Shown: piece after piece, positions 23,677 through 33,805 of the stretch
How the letters are laid out: the number at the start of each line of letters is the position of its first letter
Numbering within the stretch: the first letter of the stretch is position 1
Origin: Cacajao melanocephalus
Taxonomy: Eukaryota; Chordata; Mammalia; Primates; Pitheciidae
Reading direction: 5' to 3'
Length of the DNA stretch: 64,000 bases
Assembly: GCA_963573385.1 (NCBI GenBank)
Contig: CAUYLG010051124.1
Coordinates: 34,828-98,827 of the forward strand
The notes under the pieces: model-generated
Database searches by the model: none
What the model was told of the DNA's origin: nothing
The model's input: the letters and a program-made list of their open reading frames with translations, nothing else
Position numbers and translations under genes: made by a program

Positions 23677-23979
23677 TTTTTTTTTTTTCCTTGAGATAGA
23701 GTCTCACTCTGTCATCAAGGCTAGAGTGCAGTGGTGCGATCTCGGCTCACTGCAACCTCTACCTTCTAAGCTCAAGAGATTCTCATGCCTCAGCATCCTG
23801 CAGCTGGGATCACAGGCATGTACCACCACAGCCATCTAATTTTTTGTATTTTTAGTAGAGACCAGAGTTTTGCTCTGTTGGCCAGGCTGGTGTCATACTC
23901 CGGTCCTCAAGTGATCTGCCCTCCTCATCCTCCCAGAGTGCTGGGATTGGATTACAGACGTGAGCCACCTTGCCTGGCC
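23677..23979 (-). repeat. Alu SINE, full length, antisense
   Basis: Poly-T head at 23677, 'gagtctcactctgtcatcaa', 'cggctcactgcaacctctac', 'tatttttagtagagacca', end 'ccaccttgcctggcc'. Carries a small 'ggattgg' duplication at about 23944. Flanks 'tctttaca' and 'tctttgca' suggest a target duplication. Confidence 0.96.
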
Positions 23980-24431
23980 TCTTTGCAATTTTTAAAGAAG
24001 CAATTATAGTTCTTCTATGGTTTGTTAAGGATCTAAAAGTAGACCTCCCATACCTGGTCCTAATCCTATGTGAGTAGAACACAAAGACTGAGTGCCTTTT
24101 TCATCTTTTTAGAGTGCATACTTTGGTAATCTTTTCAGAAAAGTGAGTGGGAGGTAAATTGTCTAAGTCTTTGTATATATAAAAATGCTTTCACCCTTCT
24201 CCTCCACCTGATTGGTTGATTGGCTGTGTTTGGAATTCCAGTATTAAACTAGTTTTCTGCCTGAACTTTTAAGGCATTATTTCATTGCCTTCTAGTTCTC
24301 ATTGTTGCTGAGAAGCCTGAAGCCAAAAAAACTAGGAATAAAAATAATAATACCCACAAGCAAGATGATAAAAAAAATAATTTTTCTCTCTTCAGCTCTC
24401 AGGATTCTCTTTTGATATTTTTTACATTTTA
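23980..24431. other. AT-rich DNA, possibly old L1
   Basis: 'ttgccttctagttctcattg' and 'tgctgagaagcctgaagcc' resemble antisense L1M 5' UTR text, but too loosely to call. No gene. Confidence 0.3.
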
Positions 24432-24582
24432 CTGGGGTGTGGTGGCACTTTGGGAGGCTGAGACACTCCCAGCACTTTGGGAGGCTGAGACAGGAGGATT
24501 GTCTGAGCCCCAGGAACTTGAGACCAGCCTGAACCACATAGTGAGACCCTGTCTCTATTTTTAAAAGTGTAAAAAAAAAAAA
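24432..24582 (+). repeat. Monomeric Alu (FLAM-like) with internal duplication
   Basis: A single left-arm Alu monomer, 'ctggggtgtggtggcac' to 'cctgtctctattttt', with an A12 tail. A 21-bp block starting at 24445 recurs at 24472, so the monomer is locally duplicated. Free left monomers are Alu precursors older than dimeric Alus. Confidence 0.8.
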
Positions 24583-24751
24583 CCTTTTAATAAAAATTTG
24601 AAAATAGATTTGGTGCTCTTAAATATCATAAGGGTATAACCAGTTTGACTCATTTATTCATTTTTATTCATTATGCTTTCATTGTTAAGAAATCTTTCTC
24701 TATTGTTCTGTCTGGCCAAAACTCTTCTATGTCACTCAGCTCTTCTCATAG
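24583..24751. other. AT-rich spacer
   Basis: Unclassified; no gene. Confidence 0.4.
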
Positions 24752-25167
24752 TGACATAATTTGGATCTGTGTCCCCACCCAAATCTCATGTGGAATTGTA
24801 ATCCCCAGGGTTGGAGGTGGGGCCTGGTGGGAGGTGACTGGATCATGGAGGTGGATCCTTCATGAATGGCTTAACATCATCCCCTGGGAGGTGTTCTCAC
24901 GATAGTGAGTTAGTTCTCGTGAGATCTGGTTGTTTAAAAGTGTGTGGCTCCTCCCCCTTACTCTCTTGCTGTTCTGGTCATGTAAGATGCCTGCTCCTGC
25001 TTTGCCTTCCGCCATGATTGGAAGCTCCCTGAGGCCTCCCCAGAAGCAGAAGCTGCTACACTTCCTGTTCAGCCTTCAGAACTGTGAGTCAATTAAACCT
25101 CTTTTCTTTATAAATTACCCAGTCTCAGGTATTTCTTCACAGCAATGCAAGAACAGACTAATACACA
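24752..25167 (+). repeat. Solitary MST-type LTR (ERVL-MaLR), sense
   Basis: 'tgacataatttggatctgtg', 'ccacccaaatctcatgtgga', 'ggtgggaggtgactggatc', 'ctcacgatagtgagttagtt', 'ttccgccatgattggaagct' and terminal 'gaacagactaatacac'. The variant segment 'aatggcttaacatcatcccc' is typical of some MST LTRs. No internal region adjoins it. Confidence 0.92.
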
Positions 25168-26429
25168 GATACATTTTTTTTCATCTCCTTATCTTCTTTG
25201 CTCTCTGCTCTGGGAGACTTTTCGTGGCTTTTCCTATTGCCTTTCTTTTGTTGTTTTTATTTTGGTAATAGCTTTTTTTAAAAAAATTCAACAAACTCCT
25301 TCTTGCTGTCTGATTTTTCCCTGTTGGTAGCAGTTTGTTTTACTTTCATTGAGACAATATTTGCTCTCTCTTTTTTTTGAGGATACTAATTGTAATTACT
25401 TTGAATGTGTTCTTTCATTCCCTAAGTTATTTCTTTTTTCTCTGGGTTCTTGGTTGTTCACGTTCATATTGGTCCTTCTTTGTACTATTTTCTGCAGGTA
25501 ACCTGTGAGTTTTGCTTTCATTCATTTTTTGATGAAGGTCTAAGTTGGTCAATAACAAAGAGTGGCTGGGGTAGAATCCTCTGCCATTATCAGCTTCTCT
25601 CTGGATGAAAATGATGTGAGAGGGTTGTTCCAACCACCGGGTTTGCCGCCATCCCTAAGAAATGCGCCACCAAGGAGGTCACCGCTGGGGGCACCAGCCT
25701 CTTTCGTGAAAGCATTTGCCTGGCCCCAGCCTTGGGGGGTGGAGCGGGGGTGGGGAGAGGTGTGTGGGGTGGAGGGGCCTGGGGTCTTCTCACTCTGCCA
25801 TCTCTGCCCTGCCTTCTCCTTTGCCCTTCCCAAGTCTGGGTGGTTCCGCCATGGAAACTGGCTCCCACTCCTAGACTCCACTCCCACGCCAGCTCTCAGC
25901 TGGGCTCCTTCCACTCTGCTCTGTCAGTTTCTGCATATGTCCTTCTGGCTTCCAGCAAGGACCCACGACTGGGGGCTGCTGCCATGCCCCAGTGAATTCT
26001 CAGCACTGTGTTAACTCACTCCTTTAGACCTCCTTACTGTCCTGTTAAGGGGTTTCTGGGAGGCAAAGCCTGTTGTCATTTCAAAGGATTTTTGAAAATC
26101 ACAGTCAAACATCTTGACCGGGAAGCCCCAGAAAGTTCCTGTGTGTGTGCCTCCCAATATGGTCGTGTTTGACTAAAAATGAGAACGTTTTTCTTTCCAA
26201 CGACTTCTCCCCCAGCTCCTGAAGCCAGTGAGCTTAGTCAGTTATTTATGGTTACAGCCAGTCTGTACCTCTTTTTTCCCCAGGTGGACACCCCACATCC
26301 AATCGGTCTCAGGTCCTCTCATCTGTCCTTTCAGATGTCCAGGGCTGAGCCACTGCATGCCTGACAGGCAGGCCCGTACCTCCACCCAGGCTCCTACAGT
26401 GGGGTGGGTTCTCAACCCTGCAGCTAGAG
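25168..26429. other. Unclassified DNA: T-rich, then GC-rich
   Basis: 25168-25560 is T-rich, perhaps degraded L1. From 25560 the base composition changes to GC-rich, with overlapping frames on both strands (25562-26014 +, 25549-25914 -) that carry no motif. No gene is supported. Confidence 0.4.
25734..25784 (+). other. G-quadruplex-prone G-rich tract
   Basis: At least five runs of four or more G within 51 bp, separated by 1-10 nt. This satisfies the usual G4 pattern on the plus strand. Structure and function are inferred. Confidence 0.6.
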
Positions 26430-27100
26430 GGGCCCTTTCAGAACGTGTCAGATCATGTCCCTCCCCGACCCAAACTTACAGTGGCTCCCATGTCACTCAA
26501 AGTAACAGCCAAAGTCCTCCCTGTGGCCTCCCTGCCCTGCGTGACCTGTATGGGCCACCTCACTGCTCCTCAAAATCGCCAGGCCCTCCTGCCTCAGGGC
26601 CTTTGCACTTGCTGTGCCCTTTGCCCAGAATGTCCCTCCCCCTCCCGTCCCCCTCTTCTCCCCCTCCTACTTACCCCCATCCCTCCCCCTCCCGTCCCCC
26701 TCTTCTCCCCCTCCTGCTTACCCCCCATCCCTCCCCCTGCTCCCAGTCCCCCTGCACCACCATAGATCTTCCCAGTCCAGCTTCCTCACCCCCTTAGCTC
26801 TTTACTCCAATGCCACCTCTGCAGTGAGGTTTTCCAAAGCTGCCCCACTCCAATAGCCTCCTACCAAGGGTGTCACATCCTCCCTCCTCCGGGTGTGTGA
26901 CTTGCCTAGTGGCAGTCACACGGTCTAACCTGTGGCAACACGCTGTGACTGAACTCACCTTGCCTCTCTCATGTTGCCTCCCACTGGAGTGCAAACTCCA
27001 TGAGCTCAGGGACTTTTGCGTGTTTTATTCACTGTGCCTAATCCCAGTGCCTAGAGCAGTGCTGGGCATACAATGGATGCTCATTCGTGTGTGATGAGTC
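26430..27100 (-). repeat. L2 LINE fragment, antisense, about 670 bp
   Basis: Inverted L2: 'agatcatgtccctccccgac', 'gcctcagggcctttgcactt', 'gctgtgccctttgcccagaa', then 'ctccatgagctcagggactt' and 'ccagtgcctagagcagtgct'. A C-rich minisatellite expands its middle. The proline-rich frames over it (26228-26856) come from this repeat. Confidence 0.85.
26633..26745. repeat. 47/48-bp C-rich minisatellite, about 2.4 copies
   Basis: The unit begins 'tccctccccctcccgtcccc' at 26633, again at 26680, and partly at 26728 (spacing 47 then 48). Each unit holds several C3-C5 runs, so the minus strand has a strong G4 pattern. Embedded in L2. Confidence 0.9.
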
Positions 27101-29184
27101 ATTGAAAAATGAATACAGGATGTGCCTTGCCTAATCTCTGTAACACTCAAACGCCCTTCCAAACTGACTTTTTAAGAAGGGCTTTTCAAACTCCTTTCCG
27201 TGCAGCGCGGTATTTCTCAATCTTTCCTTCATCACTGTCCCCCTGGGGAGCCTTTGTAGATTTTTATTTCCTGCCTATGTTCCCCTCCATGAAACTTGAA
27301 CCCCACAGATAGACTGTGTATCTGGGCTTTATACAGAAAAAGAGTAAAGTATTTTCATCCCAAGAAGCAATTTTTGCCCTCTTGGGAGCAAGATCACTCA
27401 TGTTGAGTATGCATGATTTAGCACATCAGAATATTTCAAAACGCTTTAAACAAAATATAACTAGGCTTTTTTTTTTTTAAAGATGTTGTAGTGGTTTCAT
27501 GGTAGAAAGGGGAACTCAGTGACTGAAGAAAGTCTGAACTCAGTGCCTTTAACCCTATAGCCATGTGTGCCGTCAGCCGCCTCCTGGGAGCAGAAGTCAA
27601 GCAGGAGCAATCAGTCAGCTCTTCCAGGGATTCCGGGTAGCCTTGTGCCATCATCACACTCCCTGGGAGCATGAAGAGACCAGCACAGCATTTGTGCAGC
27701 CTGTTCCTCATGGACCACTAAATGTATTGTGAACCAGGAAGCCAGAGCCTGGCCCCAGGCAGGGCCCAGCTCACACACATGCTGCAGTCAGCAGCCTCTG
27801 AGCACGGAAGTGATTTTGTACAGAGGCAAGGGTGTGAGAGAGAGCACTGCTGCTTCCACCCAGGTTCCCCATCCCCTCTTCCCTGAGCTTCCCCAGTGCC
27901 CCAGCCGCAGGCAACCCCTCATCCCACCCATCATCCAGAACGTCATTGTTGTGTGGCCTATTGGACACCTCCGTGCCCTTGTTTCTCCTCACTAGGTGTG
28001 ACCTGTGTCCCTTGGACCTACGCTCTCCTCTCAGCCGGGCTGGCTGGGCAGTCAGCTCATGTCTGAAGAGTGCCATGACATGTGATGGGAATGTGTAGCT
28101 TGTGCCAAGGCGTGTGGCAGCCAGTGACTTGTCTGCCTCCTAGCAGAAGGTGCTAATTAGATACTTGGTTTGCAGAGAAAGGATGCCCAGCCCTGGAGGA
28201 ATCAGGTTCCATCATCCAAGTTAACAAGGAACAACTGGATGCCTAATTGTCCAGGGAGTAACAATTGTATCAAATTATGAGCTTGAAGGAACTGATAGTG
28301 GCTCATGACTGGGGTCTCCCTGCAGACGCGAGGGGCTCTCGCTGGGCCTTTCAAATGGCTTTCTGAGCCTCCAGCCACACTGCTTTGCTTGGCACCAAAG
28401 GTTGACCCTGCAGTCCTCAGCACCCATCCCTACCTGCACCCTGGAAAGTTTACCCCATGGCTTAAATGGCAGGGGGCCGAGGGAGGGCCTGTTCCTCCGG
28501 CCTGTCAGAGAGCTGGAAGCTTTTTCAAACTTATCTTGCCTTTCGGAGCTAACACATCAGAGCTGGGCCTCCCTCTCTATCCCCCTGCAGAAAACATGGT
28601 CATGGTCTTTAGCAGTAACGGAGATGTGTTTAGGGGGTCAGGGCTGGCTTGTCTGGGACTGCAGATTACAAGAGCTGCAAAGCCACCTGGAGACCTGCCA
28701 AGCTGGGTGAGGCTCGTGGGCTGGACTTGTCTGTGGCTGGTGTGGGGAAGTAACAGGCAGCGCTGCCCTCCCCTCCTGCAGGGTCTCACTCAGCACCGAG
28801 CGTCTGGGAGGAATGAGGGTGGGGCCGGCCTCAGGGCCCTCTGTGGCTCTCCCAGATTAGGGGTCCTGCAGGGGCACGTGGGGAGGTCCACACACTGTGT
28901 GTCTACACACTAAATGTTATGCACCCAGCCAAACAATTAGATCCGATGCGTGCCGTTCTGCCACCTTGACCAAGGTACCATTATAACTGCAAAATGACAA
29001 AAATATGTGTGACCCTATTGCTTTTATGCTTATATGTTTGGTAAAATGTGAAAGATGTCAGAATTGAATGTTGTATATGTTTGGCTGTTGATGAGACAGA
29101 TGGCAATATTTGGGTGTGTTTGGCCCTCTGCCCGGGAGCTTGGACCATGGGGCTCTGAGGGGCTGGTGCCCTCACCCAGGAGAG
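27101..29184. other. Unclassified DNA
   Basis: About 2.1 kb with no recognised gene or repeat apart from a T12 tract near 27470. The 202-codon frame at 28305-28913 (+) has no domain and overlaps frames on both strands. Confidence 0.4.
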
Positions 29185-29425
29185 CCTGCCCTGATCACCC
29201 CGCCTAACTCACCTATCACCTTTGGTCCAATTGCCTCGCTTATTTTCTTCTTAGAACTTGCCACTTTTGGAAATACTATCATTCATGTGTGTGTTTGCCG
29301 TCTGTCTTCTCAAAGGAAGAATCAATGAGGCAGGGGTTTTGTCTGTGATGTTTGTAGCTGAACACCTAGCAGCAGACACAGAGCATGGCTTGTGCTTGCC
29401 ATCAGCTGTTGAGCAAATGAATGGT
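29185..29425 (-). repeat. L2 LINE 3' end, antisense
   Basis: 'caggggttttgtctgtgatg', 'tagctgaacacctagcagc', then 'gttgagcaaatgaatgg' follow the antisense L2 3' end. Diverged. Confidence 0.55.
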
Positions 29426-29832
29426 ACACAATCAGTGGGTATGAAGACCTTAGAAATTGCTAGGTAAACAGAAAACAAATCCAGAAGAAGCATTAGAAAC
29501 TCAGGGGCAAATGTAAACTGCTTAAAAGCGGGTTTTGTTTTTGTACTCAAAATAAGGAATGTGAGAAATAGAAAGAAAAATGCAGAGAGACATTGAAATA
29601 AAAACTTCAGGGTAAACTCTCACAAGTAGACAACATGGGGAGAAGATGGGGGTGGCATCCTGATGACAGCAATTTTGCCTTCTCTGGGAAAGGCCCCAGG
29701 ATTCTCACATGGGCTCCCTGTAGCTGTGCTCCTGTCTTCTGGGAAAACTGCTGGGTCTAGGGCTGTACCCCTCTTCCATGGTAGCTCAGCCTCTCTGGCC
29801 ATAGTTAACTGGTCCCAGGCTATGTGACCTAC
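29426..29832. other. Unclassified DNA
   Basis: No gene or repeat family recognised. Confidence 0.4.
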
Positions 29833-30188
29833 TAACATGGTTTGGCTCTGTGTCCTCACCCACATCTCCCCTTGATTTTAATAATCTCCACAGGTCAAGG
29901 GTAGGACCAGGTGAAGGTAATTGAATCATGGGGGCAGTATTCCCCATGCTGTTCTCGTGATAGTGAGTGAGTTCTCACAACAAGATCTGATGGTTTTAGA
30001 AGGGGCTCCCCCTTCACTCGGCACTCACTCTCTCTCCTGCCGCCCTGTGAAGAGGTGCCTTCCACCATGATTGTAAGTTTCCTGAGGCCTCTCCAGCCAT
30101 GTGGAACTGGGTCAATCAAACCTCTTTCCTTTACAAATTACTCGGTCTTGAGTATTTCTTCATAGCAGTGTGAGAACAGACTAATACA
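29833..30188 (+). repeat. Solitary THE1/MST-type LTR (ERVL-MaLR), sense
   Basis: 'acatggtttggctctgtgtc', 'gaatcatgggggcagtattc', 'ctcgtgatagtgagtgagtt', 'ccaccatgattgtaagtttc', 'cagactaataca'. Flanked by 'cctac' (29828-29832) and 'cctgc' (30189-30193), a 5-bp target duplication with one change. A solo LTR. Confidence 0.93.
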
Positions 30189-30228
30189 CCTGCCAAGAAA
30201 AGTTGCGGAACTTTGAAATGGGCAAAAA

Positions 30229-30252
30229 ATACATACATACATACATACATAT
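30229..30252. repeat. (CATA)n microsatellite
   Basis: Five to six tandem 'cata' units following an A-rich run. Confidence 0.9.
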
Positions 30253-30515
30253 TTAAAATGGCCTGCTAGACGTCATCTAGAGGACTCCCCTGGGATTATC
30301 TGATTCTGTAGGAGTCTGTGTCTTCTATTGTCTTTGATTATTAGTCAACTTTTTAAAGATACAAGTTGGCTGTGGAGAGATGACGTTGATGCTCCTTATT
30401 TCAGTTCCCAGAAATTTGAACATTGGTGTCCATCCAAATTGCAAGTGATTACCACCCCCTGTGAAAGAAGTCTGCCTCTATTAGTGAATTAATTTCAGCA
30501 TTCCTGGTTGAATGA

Positions 30516-30589
30516 ACACACGCACACACACACACTCTCTCTCTCACACACACACACACACACTCTCTCTCTCTCACACACACATACAC
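30516..30589. repeat. Compound (CA)n/(CT)n microsatellite
   Basis: CA blocks alternate twice with CT blocks, so a CA-CT module appears duplicated. Likely polymorphic in length. Confidence 0.95.
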
Positions 30590-31724
30590 GTAACTCCTTT
30601 GATTCTCCTTTGAACTTGGTTTTTCAATCTTACTTGTTTTCTCATTACTTAATTAGCTAAATAAAATCTTTGACCTGGTTCATTTTCTCTTTCTGTGAGA
30701 GTCATGTTTTACTCTAAAGCAAAACAACAACAACAAAAAGATTAACCCTTTAACACACCAAGCAGAACCAGCTGAATCTTGGGATGTCAGTGGCCTTGGT
30801 GCTCTGCAGGCAGAGGTGAGTCAGGGGAGCCGAAGATGAAGGAGAGAAGAGCCTGGGGGTGAGCCCCGCTCCTGGTGTCTGCAGTCTGGCTGCAGAGGCC
30901 CTGCGGTGCCTGCCTGAGTGAGACAAACTCGCTTTCCTCTAAGCTACTCCAAGTCAGGTTTCCATCAACTGCGGCCCAGAGCGGGCTTGCCACACAGGCT
31001 CACGTTGCAGGGAGATTGATTTCAGAAGAAGGTGAGGTTTAATCAGTCCAGCTGGGCCTGTTTGAAGGTCATGGGCTTCACACATGGGTGGACGCAAATC
31101 CAGATCCTGCAGATGGAGGGAAGGAGGGAGGAGAAGGGAGGCTCCCACTGGCTCGGAAGGAGCAGAAGTCACTCAGAATCTGAGAATTCATGGCCTGGCA
31201 ACCAGAGAGGTTTGAGGAGGAAGCTCAGAGCCAAGGGCAGGCCTTGGAAATGCACAGGCAGCAGCCTTGGTGCCGAAGTGTGCTGAGGGCCATCTTCAGC
31301 TGCATCCTCCAGACGCCCGGCAGGACAGACTCACCCTCCAGGGACAGCCCGTGGCCAGCATGACTCCCCTGCCTCTGTCTGGCATTGCCAGTCACACCTC
31401 CCCTCTTCTAGGCGTGGACAAGGAGCCAGTGCCCACGGGAGCCTCGCTGACAATTCATCATCTGTATCCAAAAGTTTAAATATGAAATTAAAGATGGACG
31501 AAAGCCACTAGGAGAAAACCAGAAGGAACACTGCCAGGGCCTCGGCAAACCCTGGTTATTCTTAGAGCAGTTGTGAATCCTTAGGAGGGTGCATTTTATT
31601 TCCTTGTAAAAATACCAAGTGGTGGAGGGGATGAGGAAGTAGTGGCCAATCTTGCCCAAGTTACTTTTCTAAAACGTTTATATGATGCTCAGATGTGCGG
31701 CTACCCAACGCTACCTGTGGCGTT

Positions 31725-31925
31725 GGGCTATGGGTACAGAATGGCCTTGGAGTCCCAGAAGCTTGGGTGTGAAACATGGCTCTGCCATACATTTAGTTGA
31801 GTGACCTTGGCTGAGTTCTTTACCCTCCCTGAGCTTCAGTGACTTCCTCCATAAAATGGGATGCCACCCAGTTATGAAGATGACACATGATGATGCGGGC
31901 CAGGTGCCTATCACACAGCAGAGGA
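31725..31925 (+). repeat. MIR SINE, sense, near full length
   Basis: 'ggagtcccagaagcttgggt', 'gtgaccttggctgagttc', 'ccctgagcttcagtgac', 'ccataaaatgggatgcc' and 'gcgggccaggtgcctat' are in MIR order over about 200 bp. Confidence 0.82.
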
Positions 31926-33039
31926 AGGAAAATGGGACCTCTGCAAGGGAGCTCACCATCCCCGTGCTCAGCCCCCACAGTCGTCCCCTGGGATTCCAAC
32001 TTCTAGTCCTGAGCGGGGAGAAGGAAGGGCCAGGTAATGCTTCAGGCACATTCTTTTTAATATTTTAACTTCACTTAAACTGACTGTCATCTAGAACAGG
32101 ACCAGCTGGGAATCTATTCAAAAGGCTGATCCCACGCAGCTGTGACATAGGAAACAGCCCCTGTGGGGTGATCGCAGACCCTGCCCCCACCTCAAACACC
32201 TCCTGCTCCCAGAAATGTCACCTTCATCCCTTTGTTGTAAGACTCCTCCTTGCCTACGCCCCAGTCTGGACGAGGGCACCCCTGAGGCTACAGCAGACCC
32301 AGAATCTATTCATTTCAGAAAGGCAGGTGCTCACCCCTACCCAGCTCTGTGCAAAGGGATGCTCATTCTCTCAGCTGCAAGACAGAGGTGACAGTCGCCT
32401 GGGGGTTACATGAGACAGCGCACACAAACTCCTGTCAAGGTCATTACTTCAGTGCTTCCTCTCACTATTATTTGGGTGCTTTTTCCCGCCAGCATACTTT
32501 GCCAGAGTGGTGAGAGCAGAGGGCACCAGCTCCCTGGGTGCTGAGAGGTCAGCAGGGCTCCATGGACAGGGAGAAGGGCCGAGCATGCATCTGGGGTCCC
32601 GGGACAGCTGGCCCTGCGGAGGCCACTGTTCCTGACCTGTGTCCCCCACACCCTGCAGGAATGCCCTGCCTAGTGATGTGTAGCCACAGTGCCTGTGAGG
32701 TGGGTGTGGCTCCCCCAGCCGCTGCCCTGCCCGCAGCCTCAAGTGCATGCTTCTCCCTGGAGCCCTCGCTCCGACCACCATCCCAGCATCTCAGAGTCTC
32801 TCCTGGGCACCTGGAGCTCAGCTGTGAGAGTCTGAATGGCTCAGAAACTGATCTGGGCAGAAGACTGAGTGTCATCACAGAGGATGATGGACAGCTGCCT
32901 TGAAAAGGATGTAGCCACCCAAGACAAAGGCAATACCCACCCATGACTCAGACTAGGCCTCGGTTAGAGGAGTGACATCTACTTGATCTTAGATTATGGC
33001 ATCTGAAAGTGGCAGCTTTAAAAAGCAGCCCCCACAGGC
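31926..33039. other. Unclassified DNA
   Basis: About 1.1 kb without a recognised gene or repeat. Overlapping frames at 32449-32944 on both strands are GC-driven. Confidence 0.4.
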
Positions 33040-33299
33040 AAGTGGCCATTCCCTGTGTGTCCTGTGCCCATTTTCTCCTGTCTGGAATGCCCTTCCCAGG
33101 GGGTCTGCAGGGAGAAATGCCCTGCATCCCCAGGTGGAGCACAGAGTCCCACCTTTGGGTTGCCACAAGGGCTGCAAAAGCCATGCGTGCCTCAGCTGTC
33201 TGTCCCCACCAGGCTGTGAGCCCCCTAAGCAGACTGTGCTGCCCCACAGAAAAGGCACTTAGGCCAGGCATGGGGCAAGTGTCTAGCAAATGTATTTCT
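33040..33299 (-). repeat. Probable L2 fragment, antisense
   Basis: 'gtctggaatgcccttcccag', 'tgtctgtccccaccaggctg' and 'tgagccccctaagcagact' resemble inverted L2 3' text. Weak. Confidence 0.45.
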
Positions 33300-33526
33300 T
33301 TAGCCCCTTCTCACTCCTCTCCCTTCTCCCTCCCTTGTTCCCTTCCCTCCTTCCTTCCTCCTTTCTCTCCTATCCTTCTTTCTCTCCTTCCTTCCTCCTT
33401 TCTCTCCTTCTTTCTCTCCTTTCTTCCCTCCTTCTTTCCTTCATCCCTCCCTTCTCTCTTTCATTTCTTCCCTCTCTCCATCTCTCCCTTCCTCTCTCTC
33501 CTTTCTTCCTTTCTCCACCAAAGCAA
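33300..33526. repeat. Long (CCTT)n-like polypyrimidine tract
   Basis: About 225 bp almost wholly C and T, made of 'cctt', 'ctcc' and 'ttct' units. The Leu/Ser/Phe/Pro-rich frames over it (33009-33580) are compositional. Confidence 0.92.
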
Positions 33527-33619
33527 CAGATAGTCACGCAAGCAGTTGCTGAACGAATAAATGTGGAATTGCTAAAATGAGCCGGTGAAAATATTGAATG
33601 GTCATTGTGGAAACTGTCC

Positions 33620-33805
33620 ACCTGCCCAAGACCAAGTCATGGGACTTTGGTCAAATGGTGCCCCATCGCTGTGCCCATTTCCTTGTCTGTTAAAAGACAG
33701 CAAATACTACTGCCTACCTCATGAGGTTGTGGCAGAGCTCAAATGATCTTCAAAGTGTCGCATGCTTACAACAGCCTTGGCACAAACATGAGTTATTATT
33801 GTTAC
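33620..33805 (+). repeat. MIR SINE, sense
   Basis: 'gcccatttccttgtctgtta', 'ctgcctacctcatgaggttg', 'gcagagctcaaatgatc' and 'cagccttggcacaaacatg' match the 3' two thirds of MIR. Confidence 0.8.

Larger units (their letters stand above)
30189..31724. other. Unclassified DNA with microsatellites
   Basis: A (CATA)n tract is at 30229-30252 and a CA/CT compound at 30516-30589. From 30780 the sequence is GC-moderate and unclassified, with no coding support. Confidence 0.45.

Noticed and set aside
26228..26856. Proline-rich frames of 80-189 codons
   Set aside because: They lie in an antisense L2 and its C-rich minisatellite, so the Pro content is compositional.
33009..33621. Leu/Ser/Phe/Pro-rich (+) and Arg/Glu-rich (-) frames
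   Set aside because: Produced by a long CCTT-type polypyrimidine tract.
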